From assembly GCA_023145485.1 (NCBI GenBank), contig JAGLDT010000080.1:1-10922 (forward strand): 10,922 nucleotides of DNA, in the 5' to 3' direction. The notes under the pieces were generated by a model. It saw only the letters and a list, made by a program, of their open reading frames with translations. It was not told where the DNA came from and did no database searches. Positions 1-7,051 of this stretch are shown here, piece after piece. This stretch comes from Cocleimonas sp. GTDB taxonomy: Bacteria > Pseudomonadota > Gammaproteobacteria > Thiotrichales > Thiotrichaceae. A program made the position numbers and the translations under genes. Position 1 is the first letter of the stretch. Each line of letters opens with the position of its first letter.

Positions 1-69
1 GATATGGGCTGAGTAGTTACGATTATTTTATATATTAAATCTCTTATGAGCCGAATGCTTGTAGCGTCT

Positions 70-96
70 CTTCAGCCTTGTCAGGCGGGGCTGAAG
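70..96. other. 8-bp GC-containing hairpin downstream of the ATPase gene
   Basis: Positions 70-77 (CTTCAGCC) pair perfectly with 89-96 (GGCTGAAG) across an 11-base loop; two G-T wobbles could extend the stem inward. It lies 43 bases past the stop codon of the minus-strand ATPase gene. No T-run follows it on the minus strand, so it is not a textbook intrinsic terminator for that gene. On the plus strand a T-rich stretch (CATTTTCTT) follows, so it could instead end a transcript entering from the left. Either role is uncertain. Confidence 0.35.
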
Positions 97-108
97 TACT
101 CATTTTCT

Positions 109-132
109 TGAGGATTTAATATATGAACGCCT
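109..132. repeat. Copy 1 of split direct repeat flanking the ATPase gene
   Basis: On the plus strand TGAGGATTTAAT (109-120) is followed by ATATG and then AACGCCT (126-132). The same 12-mer and 7-mer, without the five intervening bases, occur at 2009-2027. The two copies bracket the whole ATPase-nuclease gene and its upstream gap, and each lies just past the stop codon of a minus-strand gene. They may be the footprint of an insertion or duplication. They may also be chance similarity in AT-rich spacer, because the 12-mer alone is not very improbable. Confidence 0.4.
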
Positions 133-138
133 CTATAT

Positions 139-1734
139 TTACATTCCCCAAACACTTAGTTTATGTGTTTTATAGACGACTTCTCGTTGCCAAATTTTAT
201 CTTCCCATGATGTATTTTGATCACGATTGAAAATTAATAAATGCGCTTCATCAACCTCACATTGATCAGCATAGTCTACTGTTTGTTCTAGACCTTTTAG
301 CACTGTTTTATCCAACGATTGGTAGAGTGTTTTTAGCTCAAGCACAATGCGCTGCACTTCACCCTTATAACCCTCCTCTTTATTGACAGGCCATTCAATC
401 AATAGATCAGTACATTTACGGCCTAAACCATACTCACGGCTAATGCGTCCGTCACCACTGATAATGCGTTGTAAAAAAGCTTGCAGTAGCAACTGAGGGC
501 CTGCTTCTTTATAGTCAAAGTGCTCTATCCATGCTTCGGCATTTTCACGAAAAAACTTCTGGAAGGCGGTTAATAATTTGGGCATATCAATATGGCGTTG
601 TGAGGTTAAATACCAAGATTGCTGATGTGCGATGGTCACTTGCCGCGTCCATGTCAGCTCACGAGGGATAATCTCTTGATAAATACGGTTGGAAATAGAC
701 AGTTGCGGGTGTATTTGAATTAATCCCAAGTCGGCAACGTATTGAACATCATCGCTTAGAATAATCTGATGATTAGTATCGCCTGACAATAGCGTTGAAA
801 TGACACTATGAACTTGTGTTTCATGTAGTTTATCAGCCAGTTGATCCAGATGTGTAGTACGAGACTGAATCAACGTTTCACGCGCCTGCCAGTAATCTTC
901 CAAAGTAATTGTAATGTTACGATCCCGTAGTCGTCTATTATGCCAAGTTAGTTCATAACCTAACGCATTGACCAGCCACGGTTGACCACCTGTGTCCAGC
1001 CATAACTCAGGGAAAATTGCTTGATCAAAATATTGCCCTGTTTCTGTCGTATGTTGCCCCCATAAATCATCAACTTCAGATTCAGATAAATTTTCTAAAC
1101 GCAATGATTCCGCTTTGATATTAAAGGCTGAACCAGCCGTAATAATATCTTTATCTTTAGTTTGTATTCGATAATCACGTACATCGCAGATACCACAGAG
1201 AATAATAGACTGGGGAAAAGCTTCAGGACGTTGCGCATAACCTGCTCGAATCTGTCGCAATAATGAAATAAGAGTATCACCGACTAAAGCATCCACCTCA
1301 TCTAATAACAATACAGTGGGTTTATCACTCTGTTGCGTCCAGTACTCCAGTAATTCAGTTATAAAATCATCAGTATTAGCATCACTCAACTGTTGATGTA
1401 CCCAAGGAACAATGTTTTCATCCTTTAAATACAATCTTGCAGCACGTGCAATGATATTCGCAATGGTATGAATGCCACGTTTTATATCTTGCCTAGCGAC
1501 CTGCGCAGCTTCGATATTGACATACAATGCACGGTATTCACTTTGTTGATTAAGATGATGCATTAGAGCCAAAAGGCTAGTCGTTTTACCTGTTTGACGA
1601 GGCGCATGAAGAACAAAATAACGTTCTTGCGCAATAAGATGCTCAATATTATCAAGATCAATTCGTTGCAAAGGATCTATAATATAATGATCCTTTGCAA
1701 CCGAAGGCCCGGCATTATTAAAAAATTTTTCCAT
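139..1734 (-). CDS. P-loop AAA-type ATPase with C-terminal PD-(D/E)XK nuclease-like domain
   Basis: The predicted protein has 531 aa when read from the ATG at 1734. It opens with a FFNNAGP...HY...PL.R signature that I associate with a widespread family of 'ATP-binding proteins' in filamentous sulfur bacteria and cyanobacteria. Walker A is APRQTGKT (about residues 44-51) and Walker B is TVLLLDEVD (about 140-148). A GQPWLVNALG motif near 250-259 marks the distal part of the ATPase module. The C-terminal part (about 385-531) reads as a PD-(D/E)XK fold: D443 in CTDLLIEW, E466 and K468 in LELK, then Q484 in EQTVDYA and a strand LLIFN. No signal peptide or membrane segment is seen, so it should be cytosolic. 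A GTG four codons upstream directly follows an in-frame stop and has no ribosome site. The ATG fits the family N-terminus better, although its own Shine-Dalgarno is weak (AAGTGA). The substrate is unknown; nuclease activity is inferred from motifs only. Confidence 0.8.
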   Translation of the reverse strand: MEKFFNNAGPSVAKDHYIIDPLQRIDLDNIEHLIAQERYFVLHAPRQTGKTTSLLALMHHLNQQSEYRALYVNIEAAQVARQDIKRGIHTIANIIARAARLYLKDENIVPWVHQQLSDANTDDFITELLEYWTQQSDKPTVLLLDEVDALVGDTLISLLRQIRAGYAQRPEAFPQSIILCGICDVRDYRIQTKDKDIITAGSAFNIKAESLRLENLSESEVDDLWGQHTTETGQYFDQAIFPELWLDTGGQPWLVNALGYELTWHNRRLRDRNITITLEDYWQARETLIQSRTTHLDQLADKLHETQVHSVISTLLSGDTNHQIILSDDVQYVADLGLIQIHPQLSISNRIYQEIIPRELTWTRQVTIAHQQSWYLTSQRHIDMPKLLTAFQKFFRENAEAWIEHFDYKEAGPQLLLQAFLQRIISGDGRISREYGLGRKCTDLLIEWPVNKEEGYKGEVQRIVLELKTLYQSLDKTVLKGLEQTVDYADQCEVDEAHLLIFNRDQNTSWEDKIWQREVVYKTHKLSVWGM

Positions 1735-2045
1735 AAGGAGATTCACTTAAAGCATTAGAAAAGTCCAAGATTTTTTCTTGTACGAGTATGGCTAACAAAA
1801 ATACAGGTTTTTTAGTTACTTATACCCCTGTGTTTTAGAGTCTCCATACTCCACACTAGCTACCTTGCTTATTAGCGTTACCGTTCATACCATAGTATAT
1901 TAGAGAGAGTTAAAATAGCTTATTTGTTTATTTTTACTACATTTTAATACAAAAAACTGATGATTACTCACTGAGATTATAAAGTATCCTTTCACTTCTC
2001 CTTAGGAATGAGGATTTAATAACGCCTTAAACTAACGCAAATCTC
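1735..2045. other. 311-base non-coding gap; possible promoter for the ATPase gene
   Basis: No open reading frame, tRNA-like fold or strong hairpin was found here. Reading toward the ATPase gene, a TATACT box (1894-1899, minus strand) and a TATAAG box (1819-1824) resemble -10 elements, but neither has a good TTGACA partner at normal spacing. A 5-bp AT-rich stem (1766-1770 with 1776-1780) has an all-T loop. No terminator is visible after the 236-aa gene: the TTTTTT run in the middle of the gap (minus strand) is not preceded by a stable stem. The gap is long for this otherwise compact region, which suggests that the ATPase gene has its own promoter. Confidence 0.45.
2009..2027. repeat. Copy 2 of split direct repeat flanking the ATPase gene
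   Basis: TGAGGATTTAAT (2009-2020) runs directly into AACGCCT (2021-2027). It matches 109-120 plus 126-132, where five extra bases separate the two blocks. It lies 18 bases past the stop codon of the 236-aa gene, a position that mirrors copy 1 relative to the ATPase gene stop. Confidence 0.4.
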
Positions 2046-2756
2046 TTAATGCACAGAATCCTCAGCAGGTAGTTCTGCCCGCAATATATCGCGGTCATAC
2101 CACCAAGTATCGGCAACAATAGCGTCGATAACCTGCGCTAAACGAGGCAGATAGATACTAGGGTCATTTAAGTCTAATTTAGTCATCCAGAAATTCATTT
2201 GATCCTGACTTTTAACATCACTATGACGTTCAGCAACTTTGGCGATAATATTCATAGTTAAGAACATAATGCTATCGCGTTTTTCACCTTCTAAACGTAA
2301 ATCGGCTATATGATGCGCTACGACGGCAGCAACAGCAGCACCATCTGCCTTGGCGGGCGTGTCATCAATGAGATTATTTAACATCAAAATAGTGAGTTCA
2401 GGATCAATAGGGTAGGTGACCGATAGCCACAAGCCATTACCTAATGCAACGACCGAGCTAGGTTGTTCGGTACGGTAAAGAAGGTCGCAGCACCGCACTG
2501 CATCTTCCCATTGCTTATTATCTAGATAAATTCTAAATGACTCTTTCGTCATACCCCATGCCGCTTCTGTCATGCCAGGCTTAGCAATATCAAGCATGAG
2601 GTCACTAATATCATATTGAAGATGGGCTCGTTCTAATGGTTCACTGTTTAACGTGAGTTGCATTAACTGCCGTTGTTTTTTTGCCAGCTCCTCTTTAAGA
2701 AAAGTTTTGCTTTCATCAGGTGCAGTAAATTCTATATTGCTAGGGGTATCGCTCAT
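2046..2756 (-). CDS. Conserved-looking hypothetical protein, 236 aa, mostly helical
   Basis: I do not recognise a named family. The protein is soluble with no signal peptide. Its first 100 residues are charged and helical (KEELAKKQRQLMQL, then a W-rich segment EDAVRCCDLLYRTE) in the manner of helical-repeat scaffolds. The middle holds ALGNGLWLSVTYPIDPEL (about 105-121) and an alanine-rich helix ADGAAVAAVVAHHIADLR (about 137-154). The C-terminal third has well-formed aromatic motifs (MNFWMTKLDL near 187-196, DTWWYDRDILRAELP near 216-230), which suggests a folded, conserved domain. The start is the ATG at 2756, with a weak AGAGA ribosome site seven bases upstream. It lies 155 bases downstream of the SNF2 gene on the same strand, with a large palindrome between them. 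It may be part of the SNF2 transcript or be separately expressed. Function unknown. Confidence 0.75.
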   Translation of the reverse strand: MSDTPSNIEFTAPDESKTFLKEELAKKQRQLMQLTLNSEPLERAHLQYDISDLMLDIAKPGMTEAAWGMTKESFRIYLDNKQWEDAVRCCDLLYRTEQPSSVVALGNGLWLSVTYPIDPELTILMLNNLIDDTPAKADGAAVAAVVAHHIADLRLEGEKRDSIMFLTMNIIAKVAERHSDVKSQDQMNFWMTKLDLNDPSIYLPRLAQVIDAIVADTWWYDRDILRAELPAEDSVH

Positions 2757-2786
2757 AGGGAGATCTCTTAGTGAGGAAGTGGAATG

Positions 2787-2840
2787 CTAAGGAACGTGCA
2801 CGGAATAACTTAGGGAAGTTATTCCGTGCACGTTCCTTAG
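2787..2840. repeat. Perfect 25-bp palindrome with 4-base loop
   Basis: Bases 2787-2811 are the exact reverse complement of 2816-2840, with AGGG (2812-2815) as the loop. The arm begins CTAAGGAACGTGCACGG. The stem ends abruptly on both sides, and GGAAT flanks it at 2781-2785 and at 2841-2845, which could be a short target duplication. The 9-mer CTTAGGGAA occurs twice (2809-2817, 2836-2844). It sits 71 bases past the SNF2 stop and 30 bases before the start of the 236-aa gene. No T-run follows on the minus strand, so it does not look like a simple intrinsic terminator. A REP/MITE-like interspersed element or an RNA processing/stability hairpin is more likely. Confidence 0.85.
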
Positions 2841-2858
2841 GGAATCAGTCATGAGCGG

Positions 2859-2888
2859 ACTATAGCAGATTCAATTATTAATTAAAAA
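2859..2888 (-). promoter_or_regulatory. Weak candidate promoter for the 236-aa gene
   Basis: On the minus strand a TATAGT box (2859-2864) matches the -10 consensus at five of six positions. The best -35 candidate is TTTTTA (2883-2888) at 18-base spacing, which is poor. If it is active, the transcript would start a few bases before the large palindrome and carry it in its 5' leader, just ahead of the ribosome site. Confidence 0.25.
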
Positions 2889-2911
2889 ACACACAAAAAT
2901 TACGGAATGTC

Positions 2912-5900
2912 TTAATTTTCTTTCAGCAACGTCAATATGTCTTCAACTGATAACTTACCGCTCATCTCAGTGCCTTCTAACAAACTATCCGCTAGATCAC
3001 GTTTTTGATGGTGCATACTCACTATTTTTTCTTCAATCGTATCCTCTGCGACTAAACGATAAATAGTAACAGGGCGTTGTTGGCCAATACGGTGAGCACG
3101 GTCAGATGCTTGATCTTCTACCGCAGGATTCCACCAAGGATCAAGGTGAATGACATAATCAGCTGCGGTTAAATTTAATCCAGAGCCACCTGCTTTAAGG
3201 CTAATCAAGAATAAATCACCTTCACCCGCTTGAAAATTATTGACGGCTTGTTGGCGTTTCTTAGAAGGGGTTGAACCATCTAAATATTGATATTCAATCG
3301 CTTGCTTATCCAGATATTCACGCACTAATCCTAAATGCCCCACAAATTGGCTAAAAATAAGGGCTTTATGATTATTTGCACGTAGATCATCAATAATTCC
3401 AGCTAACACCTCTAATTTAGAGCTAGCAATGGGTGAATCTGGCATGACTAAACGAGGATGACAACAGGCACGGCGTAGGCGCATGATTTCTGCCAGTATT
3501 TTCATACGGCGCTCACCAGGATTCTCTGTTTCCGCTACATTTTCCATTGCCTGTTGACGCATGGCTTCATAAAGCGCTTTTTCTTCAGTGCTTAATGAAA
3601 CTTTTAAGGTGATTTCAGTGCGTGGAGGTAGCTCGGTTAGCACTTCACTTTTTAAACGACGTAAAATAAACGGTGAAATTAGGTTCTTTAATTGCTGACG
3701 TGCTTGTGAATTATTGTCTCGTTCAATCGGTAGTGCATATTTTTGATTAAATTTATCCAAAGAGCCTAATAATCCTGGGTTAATAAACTGGAATAAACTC
3801 CATAATTCACCCAGATGATTTTCAATCGGCGTGCCTGTCGTAACGACTTTAAAATCAGCTTGTAATTGCATTGCAGCTTTGGTGCGTTTGGCTTGATGAT
3901 TCTTAATCGCCTGCGCCTCATCCGCGACAATGGTATTCCATTTCACTGCAATTAAACGCTCCGACTCGCTTTGTAATAATCCATAGCTACAGATAATTAA
4001 ATCAAATGCCCCTGCATTATCGAGCATGGCTTGTCGATCACCTATACCAAAGCGTTTTATATTAAGCGTCGGTGCAAAACGATAGGTTTCCGTTTCCCAG
4101 TTATTACAAACAGACGTTGGAGCTAAAATCAGTGTTGGCCCTTGTTTACAACGGCTAAGAATGAGGGCAAGTGCCTGCATGGTTTTACCCAAGCCCATAT
4201 CATCTGCTAAACATGCACCAGCGCCCCAATGGGCTAGACGTGCTAACCACTGGAAACCTTCTAGCTGATAATCACGTAATTCAGCTTGTAAGGTGCTGGG
4301 AAGTTTGGCTTTTAGTTTACGAGAATCTTTTAACCGAGCCAGTTGGTCTTTCCATGGCTTGCTTGCCTTGAGATTCATGCCTTCACTAAGCTCATCAATA
4401 GCAGGAATGGCTAATGCATGAAAATGTCCTTTATCCGAGGTATAGGCGTGTATTGCATCTAAACGGTCACGTAACTCTTCGGTGAGTGCTAAAAATTGAT
4501 TATCACCTAAACGAATAAAACGTCCTGCGCTATCATCAAGTAAGGTCATTAATTGGCGCATTTCGAGTACTTGCTTATCACTCACTTGCAACTCACCAGA
4601 CAACGCAAACCAGTCTTGTGATTTACGAACAGTCAGGCTCATTTGTGACATGGCGGCCGCGTGATTCAGAGTAATCTTTTTCCCCTGTGGCCATTCTAGT
4701 TGTACTTGATCTTCTAACTCTTGAAGTTGCAATAAGGTTTCTAATGCCAGCTCAGGATCATCTAAAAGCCATTCTTGCTGTGTGTTTTGATACAAGGCAG
4801 GACAATGGCGCAATACCTTGTTAAATTTTTTCTTTTCAGCCTTTAAATCACGGTGTGTTTGTACTTGCTTTTGATCAATTTCAGTAAATACCGTTGCACC
4901 ACCTTCACCCGCATGAAATAAAGGCTGTGAGGTATGAAAAGGTTGAATATAGGCATTAAAGCGCAAGCCATCATCAATCGGCTGCAGATGAAACAGCAAG
5001 GTTTGTTTTGCTTCAACCGTTTCGATGGCATCATTGGCTACTGCAATATCAGAATGAATCGTCATTAATGGGGCAAGTTGTGCAATGCGCTCCATTACTT
5101 TTTGTTTGGCCTTTTTAGGAACCGTGATGCCGTTCTCGCCCAAAATTTTTGCAAGATGTCTATGTTGCTGATTGAATTTGACCACTGCAATTCGATTTTC
5201 TGATTCTCTATAGACAATCATTTCATTTTTGCCATAAGGAATAATCTGTAGCTTTAAGCTCCTTCCTTTTGCCACTTCTTGAACCTCTAAACGAGGCTCT
5301 TCTTCAATAAGCTCAATCGGCTTTGTCAGCTGTTCTTCTAAAAACAAGAAAGGATGCCCTATTGCTTCTAAAATGGCTTTATCTTGATTGATTTCATAAT
5401 CGGAACGAGAATAGCCATAATCGAAATAATTATGTTCCTGTATTTGATTGCAAATGCGTTGATCTTGTTCTGTTAGATAGTCATAGTTTTCACGCTCAGT
5501 ATACAGTTTTTTCAATGAAACCTTGCGACCTAGCGTCCACTTTCCATTTTTGCTTAGTTTTTGCTCGCGTGGTTCTATCCCACTTGAACCATGGAATCTC
5601 CATGACATGCGTATTGGATGATTATTATTAGCAGTGCTAGTCGTTTGCATGCCTCCGTCGGTTATCTCTTCGAGTGCTTCTAGCGCTATTTCCCATGCTT
5701 CTCTTTTTGTAATGCAGAAGCGCAAGTCAATACAGTCCATTACAGGTAAAGGAATGCTTTTTAGAGGATGGTCACTAAGTGCTTCCAACACTTTTTCAAT
5801 CTGCCAAACTAACCAATGCAATTTAAATTTAGCAGCTCTATTACGATCTCGAACCAGTTGTTTAAGCTGAGTGTCATTGATGCCATAGCCAACCCACAAC

Positions 5901-7051
5901 CACTGTAAGGTTTGCAGTAAACGAGGCATGAGACTTGATATAGAATGGGAACTAGTCAGATAATAAATATCATTCAATGACCTTTTGCCTAGCTGTATCT
6001 CAAGTACATTATCTAATTGATCTAATGTTGGCCCATAGAAGTTTGCAGATTCTGTTTTTTGATGATGGCGAATATATTGCAGTGCTTGTTCTCGATCCTT
6101 TTTTGAGTCAACTGATAATAAGGTGATGATATGAAAAACACCCGCTAAACCCGTAAGATAAACATTACGTTTGTTACTTTCTTGTTTTCGTATAATTAAT
6201 GCCACGTGATAGTGTTGTAGAGCAAGCTGTCTATTATCTTGAAGAAAAGCAATCCAACCTTGCAATGCGAATGCTTGTGATGTGATGTGTTTTGCCAATA
6301 AAGCATTGGCATCTGCAAAGCAACCTTGAAAAATAGATATTTCAGCTAAAACACAGGCGACTTGAGGATTGCGCTGTGCCAGTATTCGAGAAAAGTTTTT
6401 CTCCACAGATTCTATTGCTCCAGTATCCAAAAGAGGATTGTATAGCGCATCCAGAGCAGGCTGTGCTAGTGCATGGAATTTGGCATTATCAGAGATATGC
6501 TGAAATAAGGCGGGATCTGTTTTAAGAAAACTGGTACAAATATGACGTAATAACTGATTGCTTTCTTTATCAGGCTTGTTGTTTGCAAGGCTTGTCACCT
6601 CTAATAACGTCGCTAGTTCAGTATCATCTTGCTGATAAAGTGCAATGCGTATCTGTGCTTCTTGATACTGTGGTCTTACAAGCCTTCGCCCATAACCTGT
6701 TTTTTTTCCATCAGCAGGGAGTAACGTTCTTACGGCAGTAAGAATTGCATCAAAGGTATTATTTTGAATCGTTTGCCATGTTAAGGCGTCGATAATCAGT
6801 AAATTGCATTTTAATTGGTATTTATCACAAGTGATTAAGGATAAATCTAACCACTTATCCTGCCATGTTTTATTGACATAGCGGGACAAAGGTACACCAT
6901 CTTCGTCCTGCCAGTTAAGTGTTTCTACTAATGCCAAAAAAGTACCTATTCTTCTTGGCTCAAACATAACCGATAAAATTTGTAAAACTCGTTGCTCAGA
7001 TTTTGGGAGTTTTAAATAAATTTTATAAAGAGCTTCAACGCCTTTATCCAT
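2912..7051 (-). CDS. SNF2/SWI2-family DNA-dependent ATPase (DEAD/DEAH-box helicase superfamily 2), 1379 aa
   Basis: The C-terminal third is a complete SNF2 motor: LRDYQLEGFQWL (925-936), Walker A DMGLGKT (951-957), motif Ia LILAPTSV (974-981), motif II DEAQ (1044-1047), motif III TTGTPIEN (1071-1078), then the second RecA lobe with ALIFSQF (1230-1236), SLKAGGSGLNLT (1284-1295) and DRAHRIGQQRPV (1317-1328). All expected ATPase motifs are intact. Such motors move along duplex DNA and strip or shift bound proteins rather than unwinding strands. The first 900 or so residues are unassigned: residues 225-330 look like TPR-type helical repeats (AEISIFQGCFADANALLAKH, then ALQGWIAFLQDNRQLALQHY), and 590-720 look strand-rich. 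This is much longer than typical bacterial SNF2 proteins. The ATG overlaps the previous gene's stop (TAATG) and has an AGGAG site eight bases upstream, so the two products are probably made together. Cytosolic. Its biological role is unknown; remodelling, repair or anti-invader activity are possible. Confidence 0.92.
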   Translation of the reverse strand: MDKGVEALYKIYLKLPKSEQRVLQILSVMFEPRRIGTFLALVETLNWQDEDGVPLSRYVNKTWQDKWLDLSLITCDKYQLKCNLLIIDALTWQTIQNNTFDAILTAVRTLLPADGKKTGYGRRLVRPQYQEAQIRIALYQQDDTELATLLEVTSLANNKPDKESNQLLRHICTSFLKTDPALFQHISDNAKFHALAQPALDALYNPLLDTGAIESVEKNFSRILAQRNPQVACVLAEISIFQGCFADANALLAKHITSQAFALQGWIAFLQDNRQLALQHYHVALIIRKQESNKRNVYLTGLAGVFHIITLLSVDSKKDREQALQYIRHHQKTESANFYGPTLDQLDNVLEIQLGKRSLNDIYYLTSSHSISSLMPRLLQTLQWLWVGYGINDTQLKQLVRDRNRAAKFKLHWLVWQIEKVLEALSDHPLKSIPLPVMDCIDLRFCITKREAWEIALEALEEITDGGMQTTSTANNNHPIRMSWRFHGSSGIEPREQKLSKNGKWTLGRKVSLKKLYTERENYDYLTEQDQRICNQIQEHNYFDYGYSRSDYEINQDKAILEAIGHPFLFLEEQLTKPIELIEEEPRLEVQEVAKGRSLKLQIIPYGKNEMIVYRESENRIAVVKFNQQHRHLAKILGENGITVPKKAKQKVMERIAQLAPLMTIHSDIAVANDAIETVEAKQTLLFHLQPIDDGLRFNAYIQPFHTSQPLFHAGEGGATVFTEIDQKQVQTHRDLKAEKKKFNKVLRHCPALYQNTQQEWLLDDPELALETLLQLQELEDQVQLEWPQGKKITLNHAAAMSQMSLTVRKSQDWFALSGELQVSDKQVLEMRQLMTLLDDSAGRFIRLGDNQFLALTEELRDRLDAIHAYTSDKGHFHALAIPAIDELSEGMNLKASKPWKDQLARLKDSRKLKAKLPSTLQAELRDYQLEGFQWLARLAHWGAGACLADDMGLGKTMQALALILSRCKQGPTLILAPTSVCNNWETETYRFAPTLNIKRFGIGDRQAMLDNAGAFDLIICSYGLLQSESERLIAVKWNTIVADEAQAIKNHQAKRTKAAMQLQADFKVVTTGTPIENHLGELWSLFQFINPGLLGSLDKFNQKYALPIERDNNSQARQQLKNLISPFILRRLKSEVLTELPPRTEITLKVSLSTEEKALYEAMRQQAMENVAETENPGERRMKILAEIMRLRRACCHPRLVMPDSPIASSKLEVLAGIIDDLRANNHKALIFSQFVGHLGLVREYLDKQAIEYQYLDGSTPSKKRQQAVNNFQAGEGDLFLISLKAGGSGLNLTAADYVIHLDPWWNPAVEDQASDRAHRIGQQRPVTIYRLVAEDTIEEKIVSMHHQKRDLADSLLEGTEMSGKLSVEDILTLLKEN

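Noticed and set aside
123..230. Plus-strand 35-codon frame with GAGG nearby
   Set aside because: It overlaps the 3' end of the ATPase gene, lacks recognisable protein features, and its GAGG belongs to the direct repeat.
1735..1746. GTG start four codons upstream for the ATPase gene
   Set aside because: It directly follows an in-frame stop, has no ribosome site, and adds residues before the family-like MEKFFNNAGP start; the ATG at 1734 is preferred.
1735..2045. tRNA or small RNA gene in the long gap
   Set aside because: No T-loop-like GTTCGAATC, no cloverleaf pairing and only 4-5 bp stems were found.
2787..2840. Palindrome as intrinsic terminator of the SNF2 transcript
   Set aside because: No T-run follows on the minus strand, the stem is far longer than typical, and on the plus strand the following bases are G/A-rich as well.
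4171..4371. Plus-strand open frame inside the SNF2 gene
   Set aside because: It is antisense to the conserved motor motifs and has no protein signature; a shadow frame. The same applies to 5634-5870 and 9462-9725.
2912..7051. Assignment of the SNF2 protein to RapA/HepA or a DISARM helicase
   Set aside because: RapA is about 970 aa with its motor near the N-terminus, and the DISARM partners (methyltransferase, PLD protein) are not visible in the window.
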